Shown: in pieces, positions 47,269 through 57,606 of the stretch | How positions within the stretch are numbered: the first letter of the stretch is position 1 | Layout: every line of letters begins with the position of its first letter | DNA from: an uncultured Clostridia bacterium | GTDB taxonomy: Bacteria; Bacillota; Clostridia; Oscillospirales; Ruminococcaceae | Assembly: GCA_947624575.1 (NCBI GenBank) | Contig: CANQKY010000001.1 | Span: 68,964 to 132,963, forward strand | Reading direction: 5' to 3' | DNA: 64,000 nucleotides | The notes under the pieces: generated by a model | Told to the model about the DNA's origin: nothing | What the model saw: the letters and a program-made list of their open reading frames with translations, nothing else | Databases searched by the model: none | Made by a program: the position numbers and the translations under genes

Positions 47269-47907
47269 CTATGGCGTCAGGGTGAAGAAGCGGGCAAACA
47301 GAAAGCTGAGGGTAGCGTCGAGCAGGGCGGCGGGAATGAGCAGCAGGAATAAAACACCGCCCTTGAGGCAGTAAAGCCGCAGATCGGGAACACCCAGCCG
47401 TTCGCTTCTCCAGATACCGGTCAGCAGCAGGTTGGACAACCGGATCGCCTCCCGACAGCTAAGCAACAGCAAAAAGGTGCTGAGGATCGCATAGGGGAGC
47501 AGCAGCACGGCGCCGAAGGCGATCCCCTGTGCTTTGTACTGGGAGGTGAGATACCCCATCGAGATTCCGATCCCCAGCCCGCGAAAGAGAGGGAGCAGGA
47601 AGATGATCGGCTGGGAGACAGCCGAAAGCCCGAGCCAGAATGTGGCGAAAAGCAGCAGCGCGGCGGTGGAGAACGACCGGAAAAAGAGGGCAAAAAAGCC
47701 CCCGCTGCAACGCGCCGCCACAAAGCCCTCGGTCAAAAAAGAGAGCGGGGAGAGGGCGGCGGCATTCTGTTTGGAGAGCAGTACGCCGTAGATCACGCCG
47801 AGCATACTCATCAGCAAAAGAGCGAAAAACAGCTTTTCGCTCCGCAGCCGGTTCACCGGCACCAGCAGTGTTTTGGTTTTCCGTTTGTGATATCTTGTCC
47901 TGTGCAT
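47269..47907 (-). CDS. SpoIIM-like membrane protein
   Basis: LSFLTEGFVAARCSGGFFALFFRSFSTAALLLFATFWLGLSAVSQPIIFLLPLFRGLGIGISMGYL. Confidence 0.6.
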   Translation of the reverse strand: MHRTRYHKRKTKTLLVPVNRLRSEKLFFALLLMSMLGVIYGVLLSKQNAAALSPLSFLTEGFVAARCSGGFFALFFRSFSTAALLLFATFWLGLSAVSQPIIFLLPLFRGLGIGISMGYLTSQYKAQGIAFGAVLLLPYAILSTFLLLLSCREAIRLSNLLLTGIWRSERLGVPDLRLYCLKGGVLFLLLIPAALLDATLSFLFARFFTLTP

Positions 47908-47962
47908 AAAAATTCCCCATTCCTTTGATAGTACACTCTATGAAAGGAATGGGGAATTTATG

Positions 47963-48757
47963 TCACTTGGAAAGCTCGTATGCTCTTTTTGTGCAGGCTT
48001 CGCAGGCGGCGCGGACCGTTTCGGGGAGACGCCCTGTGTAGAGCGCGTCCATGCCTGCCAGCGTAGTGCCGCCGGGGGAGCAGACCGCACGGATCAGCTC
48101 GTCCACCGGCTTTCCCGAACTTGTGAGCATCTCTGCCGCGCCGTTCAGGGTGCCGCAAAACAGGGTGCGGGCAGTATCGGGGTCGATCCCGACCTCCGCC
48201 GCGTAGTCCAGAAAGCTCTTGGCAAACAGGTAGATAAACGCCGGACTGCTGCCGTTGATGGCGATGATCTCTTTCATCTTGTTTTCGGGGAGTACGCCGA
48301 TCACCCCCGAAAGGGCGAAAATATCACAGACCGTTTGGAACGCCTCGTCCGATACCGTGTCATTTTTCGCGAGTGCGGTAGCGCCTTTTCTCAGCATCAG
48401 CGGAGTGTTTGGCATCACGGTGACGACCGGTGTATCATCGCCCAAAACGGCGGTGTACCGCTCGGAGGAAATGCCCGCCGCGATCGAAACGATCACGGTA
48501 TCGGCACGGTAGCAGGGAGCAAGCTCCCGCAGTACGCCGTCCACCGCCTGTGGCTTTACGGCGATCAGCAGATAGTCCGCGTCTGCCAGTTTGTCCATCG
48601 TTTCGCAGGGGGTACAGCCCCATGCACGGGTCGCTTCCGCCTTATCGGGGTCGATCTCATAGACCAAACGGGTGATCGTACTGCTTTTCTCGCTGTCTGC
48701 GATCGCCCTTAAAATCGCCGACGCCATATTCCCCGCGCCGATGACCCCCAGTCTCAT
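47963..48757 (-). CDS. proC: Pyrroline-5-carboxylate reductase
   Basis: MRLGVIGAGNMASAILRAI; VVTVMPNTPLMLRKGATAL. Confidence 0.95.
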   Translation of the reverse strand: MRLGVIGAGNMASAILRAIADSEKSSTITRLVYEIDPDKAEATRAWGCTPCETMDKLADADYLLIAVKPQAVDGVLRELAPCYRADTVIVSIAAGISSERYTAVLGDDTPVVTVMPNTPLMLRKGATALAKNDTVSDEAFQTVCDIFALSGVIGVLPENKMKEIIAINGSSPAFIYLFAKSFLDYAAEVGIDPDTARTLFCGTLNGAAEMLTSSGKPVDELIRAVCSPGGTTLAGMDALYTGRLPETVRAACEACTKRAYELSK

Positions 48758-49617
48758 GCCGGATACCCCGTGCCGGTGAGCTTTTCACAGCAGGTGCGGT
48801 AGAGCTCGGCGGTCTTTTCGGCGATCTCTGCCGGAATTTCCGGCGCCGGTGATACGCCCGCAAAGCCGTTTTCGGTCAGCCAGTCGCGGACAAACTGCTT
48901 GTCGTAGGATTTCGGGGAGGTGCCGGTGCGGTAGGTTTCCGCGTCCCAGAACCGGCTGGAGTCGGGGGTCAGCACCTCGTCCGCCAGGCAAAGCTGCCCG
49001 TTTTCGTCATACCCCAGCTCGAACTTGGTGTCCGCAATGATGATTCCCCGCTCGGCGGCGTATGCGGCGCAGGAGCGGTAAAGCTCCAGACAAACGCGGG
49101 TCAGCCGATCGGTTTCCTCTTTGCCGATCTCGTTTATCATGCGCTCCACCGAGATATTCTCGTCATGCCCCACATTGTTCTTGGAGGAGGGGGTGAAGAT
49201 CGGCTCGGCGAGCTTTTGCGCCTGCTCATACTCGCCGGTGAGGGTCTGCCCGCAAAAGGGTTCGCCCTTTTGGTAGGCGTCCCACATACTGCCGAACATA
49301 TACCCGCGCACAATCAGCTCATAGGGGAGCATCTTGAGCTTTTTGACCAGCACCGTTCTGCCTTTGTATGCGGCGGGATCGCTTCTCAACTCGCTCGGCA
49401 TATCGGCAAGGTCGGTCGACAGGATATGGTTCGGTATGATTTGATTGGTGCGTTCGAACCAGAAATTCGAGATGGTGTTGAGCGCAATCCCCTTTCCGTC
49501 TATCATGGTGGGCAGGATCACATCGTAAGCCGAGATGCGGTCGGTCGTCACAATGACAAGCGATTTTTCGTCCGCCTCATAGACCTCTCTCACTTTGCCT
49601 GATGATACTTTTTTCAT
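48754..49617 (-). CDS. purC: Phosphoribosylaminoimidazolesuccinocarboxamide synthase
   Basis: KVREVYEADEKSLVIVTTDRISAYDVILP; LADEVLTPDSSRFWD. Confidence 0.96.
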   Translation of the reverse strand: MKKVSSGKVREVYEADEKSLVIVTTDRISAYDVILPTMIDGKGIALNTISNFWFERTNQIIPNHILSTDLADMPSELRSDPAAYKGRTVLVKKLKMLPYELIVRGYMFGSMWDAYQKGEPFCGQTLTGEYEQAQKLAEPIFTPSSKNNVGHDENISVERMINEIGKEETDRLTRVCLELYRSCAAYAAERGIIIADTKFELGYDENGQLCLADEVLTPDSSRFWDAETYRTGTSPKSYDKQFVRDWLTENGFAGVSPAPEIPAEIAEKTAELYRTCCEKLTGTGYPA

Positions 49618-49632
49618 TTTTGTTTCCTCCTT

Positions 49633-50991
49633 TTATTCGCTGAGTGCCGCTTTGATCATGATCGCACATTCCAGCCGCTTTTTTTCCAGCTCACAGGAGA
49701 GCCGGTGCGGCTTTGTGATACTGCCCGCATATTGCAGGCTGTTGGCGTTGCAGCCGCCGCTGCAATAAAATTTTGCCCAGCAAGCCTGACATTCGGGCTT
49801 GCTGTAAATATTGGTGCGGGCGAACAGGTCCTTTTTCTCAAGGTCAAGGGTGTCGGTCAGCACGCTGCCCATTTTCCAGTCCTCCATGCCGACAAACTGA
49901 TGACAGGGATAGATGTCCCCGTCGGGGGTGACGGCAACATACTCGTTCCCGCAGCCACAGCCCCGAAGCCGCTTGATCGCGCAGGGACCCTGATCGAGAT
50001 CGAGCATGAAGTGGAAGAAGTTAAAGCCGCGTCCCGCCTTTTCGCGCGCGATCAGCTCACGGCTGAGCTTCTCGTACTCCGCAAAGATCGCAGGCAGGTC
50101 GTCCTCGGTCAGCGCATAAGGAGCCGTCGCGGGCGCCACCACCGGTTCGACCGAGATCTGGTCGAAGCCCAGCTCGTTTAGGTGGAACACGTCCTTTGAA
50201 AAATCAAGATTGTACTTGGTAAAGGTCCCCCGCACGTAGTAATCCCGATCGCCCCGCGCCTCCACCAGACGGCGGTATTTCGGCACGATCGCGTCATAGC
50301 TTCCGCTGCCGTCCACGCGGGCGCGCACGCGGTCGTTCACCTCACGCCGTCCGTCAATCGAAAGCACGACATTCGACATCTCGCGGTTGATAAAGTCAAT
50401 GCTGTCATCGTTGAGCATTAGACCGTTGGTGGTGATGGTGAACCGGAAGTTTTTTCCATACTCCGCTTCCTTGCTGCGGGCGTATGCGACCACCTCCTTC
50501 ACCGCATCGAAGTTCATCAGCGGCTCGCCGCCGAAGAAATCGACCTCCAGATTCCGCCGCCCGTAGGAACGCTTTAGGAGAAAGTCGATCGCCTTTTTGC
50601 CGGTCTCGGCGGGCATCAGCTTCCTGCCGGCGCCGAAATCGCCGGTCGATGCAAAGCAATAGCTGCACCGCAGGTTGCAGTCGTGCGCGATGTGCAGGCA
50701 GAGCGCCTTGACCGGTGAGGACACCATTTGGTCGGCAAACTGAGCGTAGCTGTCCTCCGAAAAGAGCAGTCCGTCTGTGTAAAGGCGGTAAAGCTCGTCA
50801 TAGCAGGCGACAATATCCGCTTTAGGATACTTGCCGCCGAGCGCGGTCAAAGCCGCGTCGGGGCAACGCTCGGACAGCGGCGGCGTGAGGTACGAGAGCA
50901 GCTCGAAGCAGAGCTTGTCCACCAGATGCACCGCACCGCTGTTGACGTCGAGCAGGATATGGTAGCCGTTTAGTTCATAGGTATGTATCAT
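49633..50991 (-). CDS. scfB: SCIFF peptide radical SAM thioether maturase
   Basis: CNLRCSYC; twin SPASM cysteines (CGCGNEYVAVTPDGDIYPC...CQACWAKFYCSGGC); adjacent to SCIFF precursor. Confidence 0.93.
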   Translation of the reverse strand: MIHTYELNGYHILLDVNSGAVHLVDKLCFELLSYLTPPLSERCPDAALTALGGKYPKADIVACYDELYRLYTDGLLFSEDSYAQFADQMVSSPVKALCLHIAHDCNLRCSYCFASTGDFGAGRKLMPAETGKKAIDFLLKRSYGRRNLEVDFFGGEPLMNFDAVKEVVAYARSKEAEYGKNFRFTITTNGLMLNDDSIDFINREMSNVVLSIDGRREVNDRVRARVDGSGSYDAIVPKYRRLVEARGDRDYYVRGTFTKYNLDFSKDVFHLNELGFDQISVEPVVAPATAPYALTEDDLPAIFAEYEKLSRELIAREKAGRGFNFFHFMLDLDQGPCAIKRLRGCGCGNEYVAVTPDGDIYPCHQFVGMEDWKMGSVLTDTLDLEKKDLFARTNIYSKPECQACWAKFYCSGGCNANSLQYAGSITKPHRLSCELEKKRLECAIMIKAALSE

Positions 50992-51048
50992 GATCTGATC
51001 CTTTTTCCATACAAAAAGCGGGGCGAGCGTTTCGCCCGCCCCGTTTGC

Positions 51049-51189
51049 TTATTTCTTTTCGCACTTCTGATTGGCGACCGTGCAGGAGGTCTTGCAGGCA
51101 GACTGGCAGGAAGCCTGGCACTCGCCGCAGCCGCCCTTTGCGGCGGATTCCTTCAGATTTGCTTTGTTGAGCGTCTTGATATGTTTCAT
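51049..51189 (-). CDS. scfA: SCIFF ribosomal peptide precursor (six Cys in 46 aa)
   Basis: MKHIKTLNKANLKESAAKGGCGECQASCQSACKTSCTVANQKCEKK. Confidence 0.95.
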   Translation of the reverse strand: MKHIKTLNKANLKESAAKGGCGECQASCQSACKTSCTVANQKCEKK

Positions 51190-51268
51190 GACCATAACTC
51201 CTTTGCTTTTCCGGCGATCTGCCGGTTCCTGTTTTGAGTATAGCATATCGCGGTGCGATATGCAAGCG

Positions 51269-51670
51269 TTATCGCCGTTTGCGCTGCTTTTTGTTGACGC
51301 CGAGTATACCTCCAACGATCGCAGCCGCCAGCAGAATCAGCAGTCTGCCCCAGAGCGGCGTGCCGCTCACACCCGACACCAGCCGCCCTGCTAAGAGCGA
51401 CATACCGGCGAACACCGCACCGCAGATCACACCGATCACAAGCCCCATACGCCGTGCGATCAGGGCGGTGACAAATGCGGCAAGAAAGCCGCCCGCCGCC
51501 AGAATGACCGTGCCGATCACCGAAAGGGCCGTTGGCGGAAGATCCACAAAATTCATCACCAACGCCAAAACCAGCATCAGCAGCAGCACGGTTCCCGTTC
51601 CGCAGAGAATGCCAAGGCAGAACGGACCGAGTACAAAACGCATTTTGGATTTGCGGAGCGATTCAAACAT
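51269..51670 (-). CDS. TIGR04086-like membrane protein
   Basis: 4-TM small protein upstream of SCIFF, usual clostridial context. Confidence 0.7.
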   Translation of the reverse strand: MFESLRKSKMRFVLGPFCLGILCGTGTVLLLMLVLALVMNFVDLPPTALSVIGTVILAAGGFLAAFVTALIARRMGLVIGVICGAVFAGMSLLAGRLVSGVSGTPLWGRLLILLAAAIVGGILGVNKKQRKRR

Positions 51671-51745
51671 CTCTCATCTTCCTCTCACTGTTTCGCAAGA
51701 TCACATTGCTACTTTATGCGGAGGATCGGGGTGATATGACAAGGC

Positions 51746-52102
51746 TTATGCTTCGTCGTCGTGCGCGGTCTCGTTGCTGGAGATCGCCCACCGCTTGACC
51801 CGCACCTTGCTGCGGTCGCTGCCGGTTTCCAGCACGATGGTATCGTCCTTGATGTTGACCACGATCCCGACGATGCCGCCGGTGGTCACCACCTCGTCCC
51901 CGATCTGGAGATTGTTCCGCATCTCGGCGGCTTCCTTATCCCGCTTCCGCTGGGGGCGGATCAGCAGGAAGTAGAACACCACAATCAGCAGTACCAGCGG
52001 CGCCAGTTGGATCAGCATGGCAAGCGCCGTGTTGCCGGGGGTCGCCTGCTCAGTGCCGGCGTTTGCGGCAGTCTCGGCAGCCTCTAATAAAAACAAATTC
52101 AT
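51746..52102 (-). CDS. yajC: Preprotein translocase subunit YajC
   Basis: FYFLLIRPQRKRDKEAAEMRNNLQIGDEVVTTGGIVGIVVNI. Confidence 0.95.
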   Translation of the reverse strand: MNLFLLEAAETAANAGTEQATPGNTALAMLIQLAPLVLLIVVFYFLLIRPQRKRDKEAAEMRNNLQIGDEVVTTGGIVGIVVNIKDDTIVLETGSDRSKVRVKRWAISSNETAHDDEA

Positions 52103-52180
52103 TGGTTTCTCTCCTTTTTTGGCAATTCATTACTTCTATATCATAGCATAACTTTAAGCCGCTGGCAAGAGGTTTTTCTG

Positions 52181-53188
52181 TTATGCCGCCCATGCCGAAA
52201 ACACCGTGGCGATCACGACCAGCACCAAAAATGCGATCGAAGTCGGGTGCGTCCAGTAGACCCTGCATTTTTCTTTGCCGGTCAGCATGGGACAGCCGTT
52301 TGGCAGCGGAACAAACAGTTTTTTGTGTAAGATCACCGCCAGCACCACCGCGGCGGGGATCGAAAGGACGATGACGCCTTCCAGCAGCATATTGCCCCAT
52401 GCGGCGAGGAAAAAGGAAAGGGAGCCCTCCTCGGCGGTCGAGAGGAAACGGGCAAGCGTGTTGCTCAAAAGGGAGCAGATGTTGATGAAAGCATGGACCC
52501 CGATGCTCGGCAGCAGACTGCGGCACCGCACGGTGAGATAACCGCTGCATAAGCCCATGACCGTGGCAAAGGGGATCGCGGCGGACATATGAAACAGCCC
52601 GAACGAGAGGGCGCTTGTCAAAACGGCGAACGCCGTGCCGAGCGGAAGGGTTTCGCCAAGCAGACCGCCTCGAAAGAACAGCTCCTCCACCAGCGGCGTG
52701 ACAAGGCAGAGGGAGATCAGCTGGATCGCCGTGACAACCGGTGAGCCGAGCGATACGGTGCTGGGCGCCGACATGGGCAGGTGAAAGAGGTTTTCCAAAA
52801 GCTGCTCCACATAGACGGTGGCAAAATTCGCGGCATAGCTGGCGCCGACGGCGATCACCATAAGTGCGATGATCTGTCCGGCGGGCAGCTGTGGCTTTCT
52901 GAGATAGTCACGCGCCCGAAAGCCGTTTTTCCCCTGCGCCGCTTTGAAGATGATCAAAGCCGCCAGGTAAAACGGCAGATGATTGCAGAGGGTTTGGAGA
53001 ATTTCGGCGCCGGTGGGGGAAAGCTCCCGTGCCAACAGCGCGGCGGGATAGGCAAAAAGCCGCGCCAGCAAAAAGGTGAGCGCAAACGCACCCAATAGCA
53101 TGGCGCTGTTTCGCTTTGCCTGTCGTCGAATCGCTTGTGTGGCTCCGGCTTTGGGACCCCGATTGGGATTTCCGTACCACTCGTCCAT
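52181..53188 (-). CDS. CPBP-family intramembrane protease
   Basis: LVEELFFRGGLLGETL...LSFGLFHM. Confidence 0.85.
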   Translation of the reverse strand: MDEWYGNPNRGPKAGATQAIRRQAKRNSAMLLGAFALTFLLARLFAYPAALLARELSPTGAEILQTLCNHLPFYLAALIIFKAAQGKNGFRARDYLRKPQLPAGQIIALMVIAVGASYAANFATVYVEQLLENLFHLPMSAPSTVSLGSPVVTAIQLISLCLVTPLVEELFFRGGLLGETLPLGTAFAVLTSALSFGLFHMSAAIPFATVMGLCSGYLTVRCRSLLPSIGVHAFINICSLLSNTLARFLSTAEEGSLSFFLAAWGNMLLEGVIVLSIPAAVVLAVILHKKLFVPLPNGCPMLTGKEKCRVYWTHPTSIAFLVLVVIATVFSAWAA

Positions 53189-53211
53189 GAGGTCGGCTCC
53201 TTTCCGCCTGA

Positions 53212-54219
53212 TTAGTCGTCCAATGCGTCCCGCATCACTGCGAGCAGCGTATGATCCGTGTCATAGCGATACTCCCATACCATGATACCGGCAACGCCCA
53301 GCTCGGATACCAGCTTGCATTTTTCCCGCACCGAATCGGGATCGTCATAGGAGATAAAATGCTCACCGTTGAACAGATAGGGGGCTTTCGCCGTATCGTC
53401 CCAATAGCGGACATAGCCGTTTTTGTTGATGAACTCGTTTTTCAGCCAGGGGTAATCGGGACCGTAATCGCTTTTGTCCCCCGCATAGGCGTACAGTCCG
53501 TCGGTGTCCGAGCGGACATTGTGCCAGGTGCGGGAATACCATGCCGCGCCGAGCAGCATTTTCTCCCGCGGCACCCCTTTGGCGAGGTAGGCGGGTACGC
53601 TTTCTTCCACGCTGCCGCCCCATACGATGTCGGTATTCGGGCGGCGGGGCGGCGTGTGGTGCATGGTGTAATGCACGCCGGCGTTGATGTCATAGGTCAT
53701 CAGGTTGACGTAATCGACCCCGTCGATGCACCCTTCCAGCGAGCCGAAGCAAAAGCCGGTAGCGGGTACTGCCAGGGACAACAGAAGCCGCCGGTCGGGG
53801 CTGAGCCGGTCCATCTGCTCCCGCAGGGAGCAGATGAGCCTAACATAGTTGTCCCGCTCCCGCATATCGCGGGTCTGGTCGGCGGGGAACTCCCAGTCCA
53901 CATCGACCCCGTCAAAGCCGAGGTCCATCGCGGCGCGCACCATTCGCTCGGCGACCGCGTCGCAGGCGGCTTTCCCATGGGTGCAAAGCCCGAAGCCCAC
54001 CCCCTCGCTTGCGAAGGTGAGAACGATCTTCATATCGGGATTCATCTCCCGCAGACGGGGGAGCTGATCGGCATGGTTCAACTCGGCGTAGGAAAGCGCC
54101 CCGTTTTCGTCCACTCGGACAAAGCAGTAGTAAAAAATATCGGTTTTTTTCGCGTCCGCTTCGGTCATGCGGCCGACGCCGTCATCGGTGCAGTAAACGG
54201 CAAGAATGGGCTGTGACAT
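53212..54219 (-). CDS. GH18-family glycosidase-like protein, no signal peptide
   Basis: GFDGVDVDWEFP (DxxDxDxE) and typical TIM-barrel motifs; ATG at 54219 preferred. Confidence 0.85.
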   Translation of the reverse strand: MSQPILAVYCTDDGVGRMTEADAKKTDIFYYCFVRVDENGALSYAELNHADQLPRLREMNPDMKIVLTFASEGVGFGLCTHGKAACDAVAERMVRAAMDLGFDGVDVDWEFPADQTRDMRERDNYVRLICSLREQMDRLSPDRRLLLSLAVPATGFCFGSLEGCIDGVDYVNLMTYDINAGVHYTMHHTPPRRPNTDIVWGGSVEESVPAYLAKGVPREKMLLGAAWYSRTWHNVRSDTDGLYAYAGDKSDYGPDYPWLKNEFINKNGYVRYWDDTAKAPYLFNGEHFISYDDPDSVREKCKLVSELGVAGIMVWEYRYDTDHTLLAVMRDALDD

Positions 54220-54364
54220 GATGGAATACTCCCTTTTTCTTCTTTTTTGGTTACTATACCATATCGACAGTGGCAAGTCAATAAAGAACCGATGATTTTT
54301 CTTTGCATTTCGGGCAGGATTATGATATGATAACTTATATATGGGTTGAGCGAGGTGACAGGGC

Positions 54365-54826
54365 ATGAAAAACCGCAGACCGGTCGGCATGGAGCCGATC
54401 GCGCACCGTGCCAAGCTGTTCTGGATTTTGCTCACGCTCGCGATCTACGGGTTCCTGCTCGGCAGCATGACCTACTTTCTTACCCCCTTTACGCGGGTCT
54501 GGTGCTATATCGCCGCGCCGATGACCGTGATCATGCTCTATCTGGTGCTTTATTATCTGCCGGCGCTCCATCAGTCGATGTGCTATCTGCTGGACGATCG
54601 GCAGCTTCTGGTGCAGGGCGGTATCTTCTCCCATAAAAAGCAGGTGATGAATCGGGAGCAGATCCTCTATGTATCGGTCATCAAGACGCCCGCTTATTAC
54701 CTGCTTGGCACCTGCACCCTGCTGGTGCAGGCAGCGGGCGCACGGATCGTGCTGGGCTGGCTGCCCCGCAGGCGGGCGGACGCACTGCTTTGCCGTCTCT
54801 CCGAACGGGAGGAGGGGACGTTATGA
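54365..54826 (+). CDS. PH-domain (bPH2, YdbS-like) membrane protein
   Basis: LDDRQLLVQGGIFSHKKQVMNREQILYVSVIKTPAYYLLGTCTLLVQAAG. Confidence 0.75.
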   Translation: MKNRRPVGMEPIAHRAKLFWILLTLAIYGFLLGSMTYFLTPFTRVWCYIAAPMTVIMLYLVLYYLPALHQSMCYLLDDRQLLVQGGIFSHKKQVMNREQILYVSVIKTPAYYLLGTCTLLVQAAGARIVLGWLPRRRADALLCRLSEREEGTL

Positions 54827-56262
54827 AGCGGCACCCCCACCCCGTTTATATCATCGAGAGTATGTCCCGCTTTGTACTGCTGTTGCTGCTGCCGTTGCTG
54901 CGCGGTTTGCTTTCCCTTCGCAGCAGTGTGCTGATCTGGCTGCGCGGCGCGTGGTTTGACCTTGCGGTGCTGTTTCTGATCCTCTTTCTGGGCTTTGCGG
55001 TCTGGCTGTCGAGCAGCTGCTGTGTGCTGGAGGACGGGATTCGGATCGTCACCGGCATCTTTCGGCGGGAGGACAGGTTTTTGCCCTATGCACAGCTTTC
55101 CAGCCTGCGGTATGAAAAGCCCTTTTATTATATCCCGATCGGCGCGGTGCGGATTTATCTCGATACCGATGCGGGCGCCGGAAGCCGGAGTGATGCACGG
55201 CTCACCCTCCGAAAAAAGGACGCGGAGTATCTGTTCCGAAAGGCGACGCGGTGGCTTTCCGCCACCCGTGCGGTGAAGCGGGTGTATCAGCCGAAATGGC
55301 TGTATATCGCGGCGCTCTCCCTCATCACCTCCAATACCCTGACCGGCGCGCTGTTTTTCTGGACCTTCTTCACCCAGGCGGGGCGGATTTTCGGCACCGA
55401 GTTTCAGGACACCATCTATACCGGTCTGACCGATCTGGCAAACTTTCTGGCGTTCGGACTGCCGCCCGCCGCCGTGATCCTCGCCTATGTGATTTTGGGC
55501 GGCTGGCTGATCTCCTTTTTGATGGGGCTGGTGCGGCATCGCGGCTTTTCCACCACCCGCAAGGGGAATACCATTCAGATCAATACCGGCGTCATCATCT
55601 GGCGCAAATATCTGCTTCAGGTGGACCGCATTCATCTGGTGGAGATCAGGCAGAGCCTGATGACCAAGCTGTTGGGGCTTTACTCTGTTTTTGTCCGCTG
55701 TACCGGCTACGGCAAGCAGAAAAATGAGGTCGCGGTGCTGATGCCGGCGGCAGACCGGCAGGAGGCAAGGCGGAATCTGAAGCTGCTTCTGCCCGAGATC
55801 AAACGGGGTGAGCGCACCCTTCGTCCCCGTGCGCAGACCATCACCCGCTTTCTGTTGATCCCCACACTGCTGATCGTGGCAATCGGACTGCTGTTTGCGG
55901 TTTTGATCCGGCTGCTCACCAGCTTTGGGGACACCCTGCTCTTTGTGGGGATCATGGCGGAGATACCGGCGGTCTGGTATCTGCTGGTGCGGGTCGCGTC
56001 CTTCTTCCATACCGGAATCGGGCTGTCCGACGGCGTGTATACCTGCTTTTGCACCTACGGCTTTCGGTTTTGCACCTACGCGCTGCCCAAACAGAAGGTC
56101 GCGCGGTTTACCTTTCGGCAGACCATCTTTCAGCGGTGGTTCGGTTTTTGCGATCTGCTGCTTTACCCCTATGCGGAGCAGAGCCGCCGCATCGTGGTGC
56201 CGAATCTCTATCTCAAGGATATTGCGGCTCTGATGGAGACCGAGCTGCCAAGCGAATCATAA
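54823..56262 (+). CDS. PH-domain (bPH2, YdbT-like) membrane protein
   Basis: Multiple PH-like repeats between TM pairs; overlaps the upstream YdbS-like gene. Confidence 0.75.
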   Translation: MKRHPHPVYIIESMSRFVLLLLLPLLRGLLSLRSSVLIWLRGAWFDLAVLFLILFLGFAVWLSSSCCVLEDGIRIVTGIFRREDRFLPYAQLSSLRYEKPFYYIPIGAVRIYLDTDAGAGSRSDARLTLRKKDAEYLFRKATRWLSATRAVKRVYQPKWLYIAALSLITSNTLTGALFFWTFFTQAGRIFGTEFQDTIYTGLTDLANFLAFGLPPAAVILAYVILGGWLISFLMGLVRHRGFSTTRKGNTIQINTGVIIWRKYLLQVDRIHLVEIRQSLMTKLLGLYSVFVRCTGYGKQKNEVAVLMPAADRQEARRNLKLLLPEIKRGERTLRPRAQTITRFLLIPTLLIVAIGLLFAVLIRLLTSFGDTLLFVGIMAEIPAVWYLLVRVASFFHTGIGLSDGVYTCFCTYGFRFCTYALPKQKVARFTFRQTIFQRWFGFCDLLLYPYAEQSRRIVVPNLYLKDIAALMETELPSES

Positions 56263-56276
56263 CGGAGGTGACGGAT

Positions 56277-57131
56277 ATGTCGGAGCGGGAAACGCAGGAG
56301 GAGCTGGATCGCTGGGAACAGGCGAAGCGGGACGCCGTGCTGATGAAAAAGGTCAAGCAGGGCATCATCAAGGGACAGGTGATCCCAACCGAGGAGGAGC
56401 TGGTACCCAAAACGCCGCGGGAGAAGCTCGCAAACTTCTGGTATCATTATAAATGGGCGGTGCTGGGTACGGCGCTGGGACTGTTTATCTTCGGCTTTCT
56501 GATCGTGGACCTGGTCACCAAGGAAAAAAGCGATATCACCGTGCAGATTGCAACGGTGCAGGGCGCATCGGTGCTGCGAAATGATCTGGAGGCGCTTTTT
56601 GCGCCCTACACCTCGGACATCGACGGGGACGGCAAACAGCAGGTGCAGGCGGCAGCACTGGATCTGATGGAGGACCCGCAGCAAGACGCACGGCGGTACA
56701 ATACGCTGGAAGTACAGCTCACCGTGACGCTCACCTCCCAGACGCCGGCGATCTACCTGCTGGACGACGCCACCTATCGGCGGCTGACCTATTATGAAAT
56801 GGCGGGACAGGAGCCTCAGACGGTGGAGCGGTTTGTCTATCTGGAGGAGCTGTTCCCGGATAACCCCTATGTGCGGGGGGATCGGTATTATCTGGCGGGA
56901 TCGCCGCTGGAGGAAAAAATCGGGTGGAGCGAACTGCCGGAGGATTTTGCGCTGGTCATCAAAAAGCCCTATGACAATCCCGATCGGGACGAGGCGGCGG
57001 AGTATCAGGAGGCTTTGGCGGCGTTCACCCGCTTAATCCAGGACAGTCCGCTTGATACGCCGCAGTCTGCCGAGGCTTTGCAGCGGCTGGAGGAGATCGC
57101 AAACGAGCGGGTCGCACTGCCGACGGAGTAA
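56277..57131 (+). CDS. Hypothetical single-TM protein
   Basis: Good SD (GGAGGTG) and one TM (AVLGTALGLFIFGFLIVDLV). Confidence 0.6.
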   Translation: MSERETQEELDRWEQAKRDAVLMKKVKQGIIKGQVIPTEEELVPKTPREKLANFWYHYKWAVLGTALGLFIFGFLIVDLVTKEKSDITVQIATVQGASVLRNDLEALFAPYTSDIDGDGKQQVQAAALDLMEDPQQDARRYNTLEVQLTVTLTSQTPAIYLLDDATYRRLTYYEMAGQEPQTVERFVYLEELFPDNPYVRGDRYYLAGSPLEEKIGWSELPEDFALVIKKPYDNPDRDEAAEYQEALAAFTRLIQDSPLDTPQSAEALQRLEEIANERVALPTE

Positions 57132-57144
57132 AGGAGGAAGCAAA

Positions 57145-57555
57145 ATGTCTTTCATGGAACGGCTTGCTCGGTTTTTCTATGGGCGAAACGGTATGGATCG
57201 GCTGAATGTCGGGCTGATCGTACTCTATCTGCTGCTCGGCGTGCTGACTGTCTTTTTTAGGCGGAATCCGGTGTTACAGCTGTTGATGCTGCTTTTGATC
57301 GCGCTGATTATTTTTCGCGCGCTTTCGCGGAATCTGGAAGCAAGACAGCGGGAGAACGCACGGTTTTCCGCGTGGTGGGAGCGGGTCGCGCCGTTTTGGA
57401 AGCGGCAGGTGCGGCGTCTGCGGGAGATCAAAACCCATCGGTATCGGAAATGCCCGCATTGCCGTGTGATTCTCCGTCTGCCGCGGAAAAGAGGAACCCG
57501 CACCGTCCGCTGCCCCAAATGCGGCGAACTGTTCAAGGTGCATATCCCATTTTGA
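57145..57555 (+). CDS. Membrane protein with C-terminal zinc ribbon
   Basis: KCPHCRVILRLPRKRGTRTVRCPKCGELFKV. Confidence 0.75.
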   Translation: MSFMERLARFFYGRNGMDRLNVGLIVLYLLLGVLTVFFRRNPVLQLLMLLLIALIIFRALSRNLEARQRENARFSAWWERVAPFWKRQVRRLREIKTHRYRKCPHCRVILRLPRKRGTRTVRCPKCGELFKVHIPF

Positions 57556-57606
57556 AACTTCGAGGGACAAACAAAATTTACGCAAAAGCTATCGTCTTTG
57601 TCAAAA

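Noticed and set aside
45897-48712. Plus-strand ORFs opposite the Dabb, YesL-like, SpoIIM-like and proC genes
   Set aside because: Antisense to well-supported minus-strand genes and without recognisable domains.
53251-56010. ORFs antisense to the GH18 and PH-domain genes (53251-54216 +, 54697-56010 -)
   Set aside because: Compositional artefacts of high-GC coding DNA.
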